From: Comamonas sp. BIGb0124
Lineage (GTDB): Bacteria > Pseudomonadota > Gammaproteobacteria > Burkholderiales > Burkholderiaceae_C
DNA: 64,000 nucleotides
Assembly (NCBI RefSeq): GCF_003752175.1
Contig: NZ_RJVF01000008.1
Span: 1 to 64,000, forward strand
Direction: 5' to 3'
Positions 46,366 to 55,900 of this stretch are shown here, piece by piece (position 1 is the stretch's first letter; each line of letters opens with the position of its first letter). The translations under genes and the position numbers were made by a program. The notes beneath the pieces were generated by a model. That model did not search any database and had not been told where the DNA came from. It saw only the letters and a list, made by a program, of their open reading frames with translations.

Positions 46366-47712
46366 ATGGATGCGACCGAAAACACCGCGCAGCAGGCAAG
46401 TCAAGCCACGACGCTGCGTCATCTGCAATCGATACTCGACTACAACACCGACTGGATCTGGGAAGTCGATGCCCAGGGCCGCTACACCTATAGCTCCAAT
46501 GCGTGCCGGGTTCTGCTGGGTCGTCCGCCCGAGGACGTCGTCGGCCGGACGCCGTTCGACTTCATGCCCGACGGCGAGCAGCAGCGCGTGATGCGCATTT
46601 TCCAGCAGTACGCGTCGACGCACTCGGCCTTCAGGGGGTTGGTCAACCGCAATGTCAGGCCCGACGGCTCCATCGTCGTTCTCGAAACCAGCGGGGTGCC
46701 GTTGTTCAACCCGGCCGGCGACTTCGTGGGTTACCGGGGGATCGATCGCGACATCACCGATATCGGCGAGCGCTATCTGCAACTCGAGGCCGTCTGCGAC
46801 TTCGTGCCCGTGCCCTTGTGCATCGTCGACGTGCAGCGGCGTTTCGTGATGGCCAACCAGGCGCTGGCAGCCGTGCTGGGCATGGCGACTTCGGCCATCG
46901 AGGGGCAGCCTGTGAGCCAGTTCCTGCCCGGACTCGACGCCTGTCTGGTGGCCAGCTTCGCCGCTCTCGATACGTTGGGCAGCGAGGCGCAGCCCGAGCT
47001 CGAGATCGGTGCGCGCTGGTTCCATCTCACCATCACCACGCTTCCCGACGATCCGCGCGATCGTCCGCGGCTGTCGGTTGCCATGACGGACATCACCGCT
47101 CAGAAGAATGTCGAACAGGAGCTCGCGCGCATGAACCGCCAACTGGCGCGCCATGCCTACGAGGACTACCTCACCGGCCTGTTCAACCGCCGCCACCTCG
47201 ACAGCGTGCTGCGGACCGAACTGGCCCGTGCACACCGCGCAGGCGCTCCCACCTCGCTGTTGATGCTGGATCTCGACCACTTCAAGCAATACAACGATCG
47301 TTTCGGCCACCAGGCCGGAGACGAGTGCCTGCGGCTGGTGGCCGACAAGATCGCCACGGTGATCAGCCGCAAGGGTGATTGCCTGGGGCGTTTCGGCGGC
47401 GAAGAGTTCATGGCGGTGCTGCCGCATACCCCGCCCGAGGGCGCCCATGCGGTGGCCTTGCGTCTTCAGCAGGCCATGCGCGGCCTGCAGATGCCCGAAG
47501 GCGCGCAACCGGCGAGTGGCATCACCCTGTCCGCGGGTGTCGCCACGCTGTATCCCGATGTGTCCCGGCAACCCTTCGATGCGGATTCGGCTGCGTCCTG
47601 CCTGCTGCAGGCGGCCGACCAGGCGCTGTACCGCGCCAAGAGCGCCGGACGCAACCAGATCGTGGTGCACGACGCGCTGTGGTCGCAGGCCTGCCCCGTG
47701 GCATCGGCCTGA
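46366..47712 (+). CDS. Diguanylate cyclase with two PAS domains and GGDEF
   Basis: A 448-residue soluble signalling protein. PAS1 covers about residues 20-130 (ILDYNTDWIWEVDAQGRYTY, then VGYRGIDRDITD), PAS2 about 140-250 (LCIVDVQRRFVMANQALAAV), and GGDEF about 275-440 (DYLTGLFNRRHLDSVL, then RFGGEEFMAVLPHT). The catalytic GGEEF is intact, so c-di-GMP synthesis from two GTP is expected. An inhibitory I-site RxxD (SRKGD) lies five residues before it. No membrane segment is seen, so it should sense an intracellular signal. Confidence 0.95.
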   Translation: MDATENTAQQASQATTLRHLQSILDYNTDWIWEVDAQGRYTYSSNACRVLLGRPPEDVVGRTPFDFMPDGEQQRVMRIFQQYASTHSAFRGLVNRNVRPDGSIVVLETSGVPLFNPAGDFVGYRGIDRDITDIGERYLQLEAVCDFVPVPLCIVDVQRRFVMANQALAAVLGMATSAIEGQPVSQFLPGLDACLVASFAALDTLGSEAQPELEIGARWFHLTITTLPDDPRDRPRLSVAMTDITAQKNVEQELARMNRQLARHAYEDYLTGLFNRRHLDSVLRTELARAHRAGAPTSLLMLDLDHFKQYNDRFGHQAGDECLRLVADKIATVISRKGDCLGRFGGEEFMAVLPHTPPEGAHAVALRLQQAMRGLQMPEGAQPASGITLSAGVATLYPDVSRQPFDADSAASCLLQAADQALYRAKSAGRNQIVVHDALWSQACPVASA

Positions 47713-48211
47713 GCGAGCCGCCTTCGGACCCGGCTGACACGCGAGCCGGCCCGGCGGGGTGTCGCATTGCAGTCACATTTGTGCAGCGGCCGTTAGCGAT
47801 ACCCGGTAACGAAGGCATGGCCGGAAGCCGGACCGCTACAATCGCCGCGTTGGTGCTCGCCATTCATGTTCAGTGGGTGGCAGTTCAACGGGAAGCAGGA
47901 GAGCCGCGGCAGACAGGATGCCGTGCTCGTGCCTGCGCTGCCCCCGCAACGGTCAAGCGGACGGGGTTGGATGGAGGAGGGTGGGGTACGGCGTGAGAGC
48001 GTGTACCCGACAGGTCCATCCCGATGCCCCACCTGCATCACAGATGCCACTGGCTGCCTTGAACAAGCGGCTGGGAAGGCGATGCAGGCGTGCCGCCAGC
48101 CCGGATACCGGCCAACACAGCGGCTGCCGGCCTGCTTCATGCAGGGCGCGCCACATTACCCAAGGATTGTCGGGGAGGGCGGTCCAGGGGGTCCGTGCTT
48201 TTCTCATTCCA
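47713..48211. other. 499-bp leader region of the cobalamin operon
   Basis: The gap between the cyclase gene and btuB is filled largely by the cobalamin riboswitch (about 47845-48120). The first 130 bp should contain the promoter; I do not see strong -35/-10 boxes. The last 90 bases before btuB are the presumed expression platform, with G-rich stretches near the ribosome site. Confidence 0.6.
47845..48120 (+). promoter_or_regulatory. Cobalamin (B12) riboswitch
   Basis: Conserved blocks appear in the right order: TTGGTGCTCGCC near 47849, AACGGGAAGCAGGAG near 47887, the GCCCCCGCAACGGTC block near 47939, GCCACTGG at 48045-48052, CTGGGAAGGC at 48071, and the B12-box AGCCCGGATACCGGCC at 48098-48113. 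The aptamer is longer than most because of an expansion between the third and fourth blocks. Adenosylcobalamin binding should repress btuB and the uptake genes behind it, as in other proteobacterial btuB leaders. Confidence 0.9.
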
Positions 48212-50083
48212 ATGGCTATTTTTCACCCCACCGTGCGCTTGACCGCACTGGCCGCCGCTGCATGGCTGGCGACGTCCGCTCAGGCCCAGAACAACAAAGA
48301 ACCGCAACTGGCTGAAACCGTGGTCACGGCCACCCGCAGCGAGGCGCGTGCCAATGCGGTGGTGAGCGACGTCACCGTCATCACCCGCGAGCAGGTCGAG
48401 CAGTCTGCCGGCCGCACGCTTGCGGAAGTGCTGCAGCAATACGCCGGTGTGCAGATCGCCGCCAACGGTGGACGGGGCAAGGCCGGCAGTGTCTTCATCC
48501 GTGGTGCGGAATCGCGCCATACGCTGCTGCTGGTGGACGGCGTGCGCTATGGTTCGGCCACGCTGGGTATACCGACCTGGAACAACATCCCGCTGGCCAG
48601 CATCGAGCGCATCGAAGTGCTCAAGGGGCCGGCCTCTTCGCTGTACGGTGCCGACGCTGCGGGTGGCGTGGTGCAGATCTTCACGCGGCGCGGCACCCAG
48701 GACGGTGCCCATCCCTATGCCGAAGTCACCGTGGGCAGCCACGACTACCGCGGTGCGGCCGCAGGCGTGAGCGGCAAGGCCGGCCAGGTCGGCTACAGCC
48801 TCAATGCGAGCGGCTTCAACGACGGCGGGATCTCGGCGACCAACGGCAAATATGCCGCAGCCTACAACCCGGATCGCGACGGCTTCCGTCAACGTTCCGT
48901 CGATGGCGCTTTCGATTGGGACTTGACGCGTGACTGGACCTTGTCCGGCGGTTTCCTGCGCAGCGAGAGCAGCAACTATTACGACGGCAGCTATTACGAC
49001 AGCAGCTTTGCGGCCGTCCCGGCAGACAACCCGCACGGCCGCCTCAACACCTTTGTCGGCCGTCTGGGTCTCAAGGGACAGGTCACCCGGGTCTGGACCA
49101 CACGCATCGACTACCGTCAAAGCCGCGACGACAGCAAGGACTGGACCGTCAGCGGCCAGTCTGCCGACATCTTCAAGACCCGTCAGGATCAGTTGACATG
49201 GCAGAACGACATCGTCACGCCGGTCGGCACCGTGGTGGCCGGCCTGGAGCGGCTGGACCAGCGTGTCGACGGCACGACTGCGTATGAGGTGACACGCCGT
49301 TCGATCACGTCGGTGTTTGCCGGCATCAATGGCGAGGCTGCAGGCCACACCTGGCAGGCCAGCGTGCGCCGGGACGACAACTCGCAATTCGGTGACAAGA
49401 CCACCGGTCTGCTGGGCTATGGCTATCAATTGCTGCCCAGCCTGCGTGCTCATGCCAGTTACGGCACGAGTTTTGTGGCGCCGTCGTTCAACCAGCTGTA
49501 TTACCCGGGTTTCAGCAATACCAAGCTCGAACCCGAAAAGGGCCGCAACGGCGAGATCGGCCTGACCTGGTCGGCGGCGGGGCAAGAACTGTCGGCCACT
49601 TATTTCCGCAACAAGATCCGTGGTTTCATCACCTCGGGCGCTCGTCCGGTGAATATTCCGTATGCCCGCATCGAAGGCTGGAGCCTGGGCTACCGCGGCC
49701 AGCTGCAGGATCTGTCGCTGTACGCCAATCTCGATCTGCTGGATCCCCGCAACACCGTGACGGGCGACCTGCTGCCGCGCCGCGCCAGGCGCCAGCTCAC
49801 CGCCGGTGCCGACTATCCCTTGGGTGCCTGGAAACTGGGTGGCGCGCTGCGTGTGGTGGGCGAACGCGAGGAAGCCTTCTTCAACGACGCGACCTATGCG
49901 ACCGAAAAGAAGGTGCTCGGCGGCTACACCACGGCCGATCTGTATGCCAGCTACGCCATCAACCGCGACTGGAGCGCACAACTGCGCCTGAACAACCTGG
50001 CCGGCAAGGACTACGAGACCGCCTACGGCTACAACCAGCCGGGCCGTGAAGCATTCCTGACGCTGCGCTGGCAACCGCGCTGA
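48212..50083 (+). CDS. btuB: TonB-dependent vitamin B12 receptor
   Basis: A 623-residue outer-membrane receptor for cobalamins. ATG 48212 gives a signal peptide (LTALAAAAWLATSAQAQ) and a TonB-box-like ETVVTATRSEARANAVVSD; the frame upstream runs through the riboswitch and is not coding. The plug has VLQQYAGVQIAANGGRGKAG, SVFIRGAESRHTLLLVDGVR and IEVLKGPASSLYGADAAGGV as in BtuB. The barrel ends with FLTLRWQPR. The riboswitch upstream and btuFCD downstream fix its role. Confidence 0.96.
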   Translation: MAIFHPTVRLTALAAAAWLATSAQAQNNKEPQLAETVVTATRSEARANAVVSDVTVITREQVEQSAGRTLAEVLQQYAGVQIAANGGRGKAGSVFIRGAESRHTLLLVDGVRYGSATLGIPTWNNIPLASIERIEVLKGPASSLYGADAAGGVVQIFTRRGTQDGAHPYAEVTVGSHDYRGAAAGVSGKAGQVGYSLNASGFNDGGISATNGKYAAAYNPDRDGFRQRSVDGAFDWDLTRDWTLSGGFLRSESSNYYDGSYYDSSFAAVPADNPHGRLNTFVGRLGLKGQVTRVWTTRIDYRQSRDDSKDWTVSGQSADIFKTRQDQLTWQNDIVTPVGTVVAGLERLDQRVDGTTAYEVTRRSITSVFAGINGEAAGHTWQASVRRDDNSQFGDKTTGLLGYGYQLLPSLRAHASYGTSFVAPSFNQLYYPGFSNTKLEPEKGRNGEIGLTWSAAGQELSATYFRNKIRGFITSGARPVNIPYARIEGWSLGYRGQLQDLSLYANLDLLDPRNTVTGDLLPRRARRQLTAGADYPLGAWKLGGALRVVGEREEAFFNDATYATEKKVLGGYTTADLYASYAINRDWSAQLRLNNLAGKDYETAYGYNQPGREAFLTLRWQPR

Positions 50084-50206
50084 TCGGCCTTGGCGACGCG
50101 CTCGGCGACAATCCGCTCATGAGCCTGATCCCGGCCCGCGTTCGCCTGGCCCGTGCGGTGCGTTTCGTGCCCGCACGGCGCCCTTCGCCACCGCATCGTC
50201 CGCAGA

Positions 50207-50240
50207 GGGGCGGGGGCGGGGGAGGTGGCGGTGGCGGTGG
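50207..50240 (+). other. G-rich tract (possible G-quadruplex) before btuF
   Basis: Runs of 4, 5 and 5 G separated by single C bases are followed by AGG and a (TGGCGG) repeat, ending just before ATG 50242. It would encode eleven glycines if translation began at 50119. It covers the place where the btuF ribosome site should be, so it could form a quadruplex in the mRNA, or simply be a purine-rich leader. Confidence 0.5.
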
Positions 50241-50241
50241 C

Positions 50242-51222
50242 ATGTTGCGGCGCGCTGCCGGCGTGGTGCTGGGGGCGACCGTCACCCTGATGACGCTGTC
50301 GGGCGGGCTCGTCCAGGCCGCCGAGGGCGCGCCGTCTAACGCGGCGGCGATCGTGCTGCAGGATGACCGTGGCCAGACCGTCCGTCTGTCCGGCCCGCCG
50401 GCCCGTATCGTGAGCCTGTTGCCCTCGCTGACCGAATCGGTCTGTGCGCTCGGCGCCTGCGACCGGCTGGTCGGGGTCGACGATTATTCCAACTGGCCCC
50501 CGCAGGCGGCCGCGTTGCCGCGCCTGGGGGGACTGGACACGACGCAGATCGAACGTGTCGTGGCCTTGCGCCCCGATCTGGTGCTGCTGTCCCGCTCGTC
50601 GCGCGCCGCGGTCCGGCTCGAAGCGCTGGGGTTGAACGTCGCCTCGTTCGAGCCGCAATCGCTGGACGACGTCGCCCGGGTGCTGGAGCGCACCGCACGC
50701 ATGCTGGGCTTGCCCGACGCACCGCGCCGCGCGCAGTCTCTGTGGCACACGCTCGACGCCGAGGTGACACAGGCCGCCGCCACGCTGAAGCCGGCCCAGG
50801 CCCGTCAGCGGCTTTATGTCGAACTGGCCAGCGGCCCCTATGCGGCCGGCCCGTCTTCGTTCATCGGCGGGTTGATGGAACGGCTGGGAGCCCGCAACAT
50901 CGTCTCTGCCGAACTGGGAGCCTATCCTCGCCTCAACCCGGAAACCGTGCTGCAGGCGCAGCCCGATCGCATCGTCGTCGGCGCCTACGGTGCGCGCGAG
51001 ATGGCGTCGCGACCCGGTTGGTCTCGACTGCGTGCCTTGCAGCAGGACGCCGTCTGCGTTTTCGCTGCCGACGAGATGGATGTGCTGGTCCGCCCCGGAC
51101 CCCGGCTGGGCGACGCCGCGCGGCTGCTGGCGGACTGCCTGGCGGGACGCATGGCCGGCCTGCGCGGCGAGCGGGTGGACGCACGCGGGGACGCCGCCCC
51201 CGACGCCGGGAGGCGCCCGTGA
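50242..51222 (+). CDS. btuF: Periplasmic cobalamin-binding protein
   Basis: A 326-residue class III substrate-binding protein. I start it at ATG 50242, which opens a clear signal peptide (LRRAAGVVLGATVTLMTLSG, then GLVQAAEG). An ATG at 50119 would add 41 residues ending in eleven Gly and bury the signal. The body has PARIVSLLPSLTESVCALGA, then LVGVDDYSNWP and ERVVALRPDLVLLS, the BtuF pattern. It delivers B12 to BtuCD. Its TGA overlaps the btuC GTG start. Confidence 0.88.
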   Translation: MLRRAAGVVLGATVTLMTLSGGLVQAAEGAPSNAAAIVLQDDRGQTVRLSGPPARIVSLLPSLTESVCALGACDRLVGVDDYSNWPPQAAALPRLGGLDTTQIERVVALRPDLVLLSRSSRAAVRLEALGLNVASFEPQSLDDVARVLERTARMLGLPDAPRRAQSLWHTLDAEVTQAAATLKPAQARQRLYVELASGPYAAGPSSFIGGLMERLGARNIVSAELGAYPRLNPETVLQAQPDRIVVGAYGAREMASRPGWSRLRALQQDAVCVFAADEMDVLVRPGPRLGDAARLLADCLAGRMAGLRGERVDARGDAAPDAGRRP

Positions 51223-52271
51223 GCGCTCCTTCTGCCCAGACGTTTGCGACCGAGCCTGCAAGAGCCGAGTCGTCGGCCCGCGCGCAGGTCATGCTGGCCA
51301 CGATGCTGGCTCTGGCGACCGGGGCGATGATGGTCGCCGGGCTGCTCATCGGCAGCCTGGGCTGGATGCCGTGGACGGCCTGGCGCGACGTGTTCTTCGA
51401 TCCGTCCTCGGCGCTGGCCACGGTGGTGTGGGAGGTGCGTCTGCCCCGCACGCTGTGCGCCTGGTTGGCCGGCGCGCTGTTGGGCCTGTCCGGCGCGATC
51501 GCGCAAGGGCTCTTCCGCAATCCACTGGCCGATCCGTATCTGCTGGGCAGTGCGGCAGGCGCCAACCTGGCTGTCGCGCTGCTGTTGATCGCCGTCGGTG
51601 CAACGCCCGGACTGGACAGCCTGGGCTTGAATCTGGGTCTCACCGGGGCGGCCTTTTGCGGCGCCGTGCTGGCCGTGCTGCTGACCCTGACGCTGGCCCG
51701 CGGCACGCGTCAGCCGCTGCGCCTGCTGCTGGCGGGCGTCGTGGTCAGCATGGTCCTGGGCGCGCTGGCTTCGCTCGCGATGGCGCGCCACCCCCAACTG
51801 CTGCAGGCCATGCAGGTCTTCATGCTGGGCACGACGGCCTTTGCCGGCTGGACGGCAGCCGGGGTGCTGGCGATCGCCGCCGTGGGCGTGGTGCTTCCTG
51901 CATGGGCCTGTGCGCGGGCGCTGGATGTGCTCAGCCTGGGCATCGATTCCGCCCGCAGCCTGGGGCTGCCGCTGGGGCTGGCCCAAGCCGTGCTGATCGG
52001 TGCGCTGGCGCTGGGAACGGCCGCCGCCGTGGCGCAGGTCGGCCTGGTGGCCTTCATCGGTCTGGTTGCGCCGCATCTGGTTCGGCTGGCGGTGCGTCCG
52101 CTGCATCGCAGCCTGCTGCTGCTTTCGGCCCTCATGGGCGGCGCGTTGCTGCTGGCGGCCGATATCCTGGCGCGGGCTGCCATGGCCCCGCAGGAGCTGC
52201 CGGTCGGCGTGCTGACCGCGCTGCTCGGCGGTGTCTATCTGCTGTGGATGATGTCGAGGCGCCAGGCGTGA
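51219..52271 (+). CDS. btuC: Vitamin B12 ABC transporter permease
   Basis: A 350-residue FecCD/BtuC-family permease with about ten helices. The signature regions are WEVRLPRTLCAWLAGALLGL, then GAIAQGLFRNPLADPYLLGS, and GLVAFIGLVAPHLVRLAVRP with the coupling-helix region. It starts at GTG 51219, overlapping the btuF stop (GTGA), and ends in another GTGA overlap with btuD. It forms the inner-membrane channel for cobalamin. Confidence 0.95.
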   Translation: MSAPSAQTFATEPARAESSARAQVMLATMLALATGAMMVAGLLIGSLGWMPWTAWRDVFFDPSSALATVVWEVRLPRTLCAWLAGALLGLSGAIAQGLFRNPLADPYLLGSAAGANLAVALLLIAVGATPGLDSLGLNLGLTGAAFCGAVLAVLLTLTLARGTRQPLRLLLAGVVVSMVLGALASLAMARHPQLLQAMQVFMLGTTAFAGWTAAGVLAIAAVGVVLPAWACARALDVLSLGIDSARSLGLPLGLAQAVLIGALALGTAAAVAQVGLVAFIGLVAPHLVRLAVRPLHRSLLLLSALMGGALLLAADILARAAMAPQELPVGVLTALLGGVYLLWMMSRRQA

Positions 52272-53059
52272 AACCCACGACACCGTCTCCATCCGACAGG
52301 GGCGCGCTGGCCGCACACGACCTGAGCATCCGTCTGGCCGGACGCGACATCGTGCATGCAGCCGATCTGCGTTTGCCCGCCGGCCGCTGGACGGCCATGG
52401 TGGGTCCCAACGGCAGTGGCAAGTCGACCCTGCTCAAGGCGCTGGCGGGTCTGCTGCCGGCCCGGCGCGGCGGTGTGGAGCTGTTGGGACGGCCGCTGAA
52501 CGACTGGAACGGCCGTGAAAGAGCCCGCACCCTCGCCTGGCTGGGCCAGGACGAAGCCGTCAGTGCCGAGCTGCACGTCCGCGACATCGTCATGCTGGGG
52601 CGTCTGCCCCATCAGGGGTGGCTGGGCCGGCCCGGCGATGGAGATGCCCACGCCGTCTCCCGCGCCATGGTTCTGGCCGGCTGCGAAGCGCTGGCCGACC
52701 GCCTGTTTTCCACCTTGTCGGGCGGTGAACGCCAGCGGGTCCTGCTGGCCCGCGTGCTGGCGGTGCAGGCAGAGGTCATGCTGATGGACGAGCCCCTGAC
52801 CAATCTCGATCCGCCCCATCAAGCCGACTGGGTGAAGCTGGTGCGTGGCCTGCGCGACGCGGGCACGACGTTGCTCACCGTGCTTCACGAGCTGGGCGCG
52901 GCCCTGCAGGCCGACGATCTGCTGCTGGTGCGCAACGGGCAGGTGCTGCACCATGGCGCCGTGGCCGAGGCCGCGACCCGCCAGTGCCTGATCGATGTGT
53001 TCGACGGCCGCATCGAATTGCACGCCGTGAACGGCCATTGGCTTGTCCTTCCGCATTGA
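52268..53059 (+). CDS. btuD: Vitamin B12 ABC transporter ATP-binding protein
   Basis: A 263-residue ABC ATPase. Walker A is [20 protein letters not shown], the signature [18 protein letters not shown], Walker [15 protein letters not shown], and the switch His is in VLHELGAAL. The sequence before the signature ([19 protein letters not shown]) is typical of the siderophore/B12 class. It starts at GTG 52268, overlapping btuC, and powers cobalamin import together with BtuC and BtuF. Confidence 0.94.
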   Translation: MKPTTPSPSDRGALAAHDLSIRLAGRDIVHAADLRLPAGRWTAMVGPNGSGKSTLLKALAGLLPARRGGVELLGRPLNDWNGRERARTLAWLGQDEAVSAELHVRDIVMLGRLPHQGWLGRPGDGDAHAVSRAMVLAGCEALADRLFSTLSGGERQRVLLARVLAVQAEVMLMDEPLTNLDPPHQADWVKLVRGLRDAGTTLLTVLHELGAALQADDLLLVRNGQVLHHGAVAEAATRQCLIDVFDGRIELHAVNGHWLVLPH

Positions 53060-53069
53060 AAGAACGACT

Positions 53070-53639
53070 ATGGAAATTGTTGTCCCTCCCACCGAAACCC
53101 CTTACGAGAAGCCCACCGGCGAGCGCCGCGGCCTGATCATCGTCAACACCGGCAACGGCAAAGGCAAAAGCACGGCCGCCTTCGGTCTGGCGATGCGTGC
53201 CCATGGCCGGGGCAAGGCCGTGAAGATCTACCAGTTCATGAAAGTGCCCAGTGCGCGTTTCGGCGAACACCGCGCGTTCGAGACACTCGGCGTGCCGATC
53301 GAGGGACTGGGCGATGGCTTCAGCTGGAAAAGCAAGGATCTCGAACACTCGGCGCAGCTCGCGCGAGACGGCTGGGCGCGTGCCCGGGCCGACATCCTGA
53401 GCGGCGAGTTCTTCATGGTCACGCTCGACGAGGTCACGTACCCGCTGATCTACGGCTGGCTCGATCTGGCCGACGTGCTCGCCACGCTGCAGGCGCGGCC
53501 AAGTTCGGTGCATGTGGTGCTCACCGGGCGCGACTGTCCCCCGGAGATCGTGGGTCTGGCGGATACGGTCACCGAGATGCGTGCCGTCAAACATGCTTTC
53601 GATGCCGGCATACCGGCGCAGCGCGGCATCGAAGATTGA
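53070..53639 (+). CDS. cobO: Cob(I)yrinic acid a,c-diamide adenosyltransferase
   Basis: A 189-residue CobO/BtuR/CobA enzyme that attaches adenosyl from ATP to corrinoids. The P-loop [20 protein letters not shown] is diagnostic, and [20 protein letters not shown] and [19 protein letters not shown] complete the family pattern. It lies 10 bp after btuD and is part of the same operon, so imported cobalamin or its precursors are converted directly to the coenzyme form. No de novo corrin pathway genes are in the window. Confidence 0.95.
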   Translation: MEIVVPPTETPYEKPTGERRGLIIVNTGNGKGKSTAAFGLAMRAHGRGKAVKIYQFMKVPSARFGEHRAFETLGVPIEGLGDGFSWKSKDLEHSAQLARDGWARARADILSGEFFMVTLDEVTYPLIYGWLDLADVLATLQARPSSVHVVLTGRDCPPEIVGLADTVTEMRAVKHAFDAGIPAQRGIED

Positions 53640-53713
53640 GTCGGGGCTCGCCGACGGCCCCGAGGAGCCCGACCTCACGTATGCTTGGGCGCTCAGACCG
53701 TCCGCAATCCCTT

Positions 53714-55165
53714 ATGCCGAATACCGATTCCTATCAGGCCAAATCCGCCGAGAGCCGTGCAAGGCGTGACCAGTGGGTCGACGCCAGGCTGCTCGACGTG
53801 TTCATGCACAACTCGTATTCGGGCACGCCGCTGCGCATCGCCATCGTGCTGACCACGTCCATCCTGCTGTGGCAGGAGATCGACCACACGGCCGTGCTGG
53901 CCTGGCTGGCACTCGCCCTGGCGCTGATCTTCGTGCGGCACTACGTCTACACCCGCTACCTCAAGCTGCACGCCAGCCTCTCGGAAGACGGCATGCTGAG
54001 ACGCTTCAAGTTGCGCATCGGCTGGCTGTGGGCGGTCAGCGGTCTGGTGTGGGCGGTTGCCTTCTGGATGTGTTACGGCAAGGTCTCGATCTCGCTGCAG
54101 GCGGCATTCCTGCTCATCATGGTCACCTTCATCGCGATGGCCGTCGATCGTTTTTCTTCGTGGCCCGCCGTGCTGTACTGGTACACGAGTTTTGCGTTCG
54201 GCGGCGTGATCGCCGTCATGCTCGTCCACGCGCTGTCGGTGGGCTGGAGCGACATTCCGGTGATCGAGAGTTTCCTGATGATCATCGTCGGTCTGTGCTG
54301 GCTGATCCTGCTCATGGGGGGCGACCGTTTCCATCAGGTGCTGCAGAGCACTTTCAGGCTGCAGTACCGCAACCAGCAGCTCACGCGCTCGCTGACCCGC
54401 AAGACCGAAGCCGCCTTGCGCGCCGCGGCACTGAAGAACCGGCTGCTGGCCGCTGCCAGCCACGACATCCGCCAGCCCATCCATGCGCTGTCGCTCTATG
54501 CCCAGTACCTCGAAGACGATCCTTCGCAAGGCGGCGAGCTGGCCCCCCGCATCGTGCAGGCCAGCCGCGCCATCAACAACCTGTTCGACTCGCTGTTGAG
54601 TTATGCGCAGATCGAGTCGGGCGGCATGAGCCTTCGCATCGCACCGGTGCGTGTCGACCAGATGCTGAACGACCTGTACGTGGTGTTCGAGCCGCTGGCG
54701 CGCGAAAAAGGTCTGGTGCTGCGCCTGCGTCTGCCGAGCCGGCACGTGACGCAGCTGTCCGATTCGGTGCAATTGCGGCGCATCGTCGGCAACCTGCTGG
54801 ACAATGCCATCAAGTACACCCACAGCGGTGAAATCCTGCTGTCGCTGCAGATCCGTGTCACCCCCGGCGGGCACCACAGGGCCTGCGTCAGCGTGGTCGA
54901 CACCGGTCAGGGCATCCCCGAGCAATACCAGAACGACATCTTCGGCGAGTTCATCACCGTGCCGTCGTTTGCGCGCAGCCCGTCGACCGGTGGCGTCGGT
55001 TTGGGGCTCGCCATCGTCTCGCGGCTCGCGCACGCGCTGGGCCATTCGCTGCGCATGCGTTCGCGCGTGGGGCGCGGATCGACCTTCCGCATCACGCTCG
55101 ACGACAGCGTGACCAGCCAGATCGACCCGCAGGCCCGGGTGGCCGCCGAAGTCTCGGCCCTCTGA
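53714..55165 (+). CDS. Membrane sensor histidine kinase (no receiver domain)
   Basis: A 483-residue kinase. The N-terminal third has five to six hydrophobic helices (about residues 40-185) and no large periplasmic loop, so it may sense within the membrane. The H-box is AASHDIRQPIHALSLYAQYL; the ATPase part has GNLLDNAIKYT, VVDTGQGIPEQYQ and TGGVGLGLAIVSRLAHALG. H-boxes of this SHDxRQPxHAL type usually occur in hybrid kinases, but here no receiver is fused. The NarL-type response regulator convergent with it, 91 bp away, is the likely partner. Confidence 0.92.
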   Translation: MPNTDSYQAKSAESRARRDQWVDARLLDVFMHNSYSGTPLRIAIVLTTSILLWQEIDHTAVLAWLALALALIFVRHYVYTRYLKLHASLSEDGMLRRFKLRIGWLWAVSGLVWAVAFWMCYGKVSISLQAAFLLIMVTFIAMAVDRFSSWPAVLYWYTSFAFGGVIAVMLVHALSVGWSDIPVIESFLMIIVGLCWLILLMGGDRFHQVLQSTFRLQYRNQQLTRSLTRKTEAALRAAALKNRLLAAASHDIRQPIHALSLYAQYLEDDPSQGGELAPRIVQASRAINNLFDSLLSYAQIESGGMSLRIAPVRVDQMLNDLYVVFEPLAREKGLVLRLRLPSRHVTQLSDSVQLRRIVGNLLDNAIKYTHSGEILLSLQIRVTPGGHHRACVSVVDTGQGIPEQYQNDIFGEFITVPSFARSPSTGGVGLGLAIVSRLAHALGHSLRMRSRVGRGSTFRITLDDSVTSQIDPQARVAAEVSAL

Positions 55166-55183
55166 GGGCGGCTTCGGCCGCGC

Positions 55184-55207
55184 AAAAAAAAAACGGCCCG
55201 AAGGCCG
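55184..55207 (-). terminator. Rho-independent terminator of the response regulator gene
   Basis: Read on the minus strand, the stem CGGCC-TTCG-GGCCG is followed by ten T. It lies 50 bp after the response regulator stop and 18 bp after the convergent kinase gene. Confidence 0.88.
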
Positions 55208-55256
55208 CGGCGGATCCACCTGCTCGGTGGACCGGTCAGGCTCGTCCGCCGAGCCG

Positions 55257-55853
55257 TCAGCTCTGCAGGTAGCCGTGACGGCGTGCGTAATGCACGGCCT
55301 GGCTGCGATTCTTGACCTGCAGCCGGCGGAACAGCCGCCACAGGTGAACCTTGACGGTGTGCTCGCTGATGGCGAGCTTGTCGGCGATGTCGCGATTGCT
55401 CAGGCCTTCGTCGAGCATGCCGATGAGCTGCTTCTGGCGCTTCGACAGCGTCTGGCTGCTGGCGCCTGCCGTTTCCGCAAGGTCTTCGTCGATGGCCAGC
55501 AGGCTCGCCAGCGCGGACTGGATCTGCTGTGCCGGTGCCGATTTCTCGATGTAGACGTCGGCGCCTGCAGCCAGGCAGGGACCTTCCATGTCGTCGGCAG
55601 GCGAGGCAGAAATCACGGCCAGCGGCAGTTCGGGAAACATGGCACGGACCTGCATGACACCGGAGACGCCGGTGGTGTCCGGCAACTTCAGGTCGAGGCA
55701 GATCAGTCGCGGCTCACCGTGCGTGCGCACGGCCGAGGCCAGCGCAGACAGCCGTGCCAGCTTGACGATCTGGCCGTCGGGATAGAGCCTGCGGAGCATG
55801 ATGCCCATGGCATCGCTCATGAGCGGGTGGTCGTCGATGACGTAAAGGCACAT
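55257..55853 (-). CDS. NarL/FixJ-type response regulator
   Basis: A 198-residue two-domain regulator. The receiver starts MCLYVIDDHPLMSDAMGIML, with the acidic pair, the phospho-acceptor Asp in RLICLDLKLPDTTGVSG, and Lys in YIEKSAPAQQ. The LuxR-type helix-turn-helix is LSKRQKQLIGMLDEGLSNRD, then IADKLAISEHTVKVHLWRLF. A GTG at 55904 overlaps the trpS stop codon and would add 17 residues; I prefer ATG 55853 because it gives the normal receiver start. The convergent histidine kinase is the probable partner. Confidence 0.9.
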   Translation of the reverse strand: MCLYVIDDHPLMSDAMGIMLRRLYPDGQIVKLARLSALASAVRTHGEPRLICLDLKLPDTTGVSGVMQVRAMFPELPLAVISASPADDMEGPCLAAGADVYIEKSAPAQQIQSALASLLAIDEDLAETAGASSQTLSKRQKQLIGMLDEGLSNRDIADKLAISEHTVKVHLWRLFRRLQVKNRSQAVHYARRHGYLQS

Positions 55854-55900
55854 GGTTTGTAGTGGCCGGTTCAAGTGTGGGTGGTTGACCGAGGAAAAAC

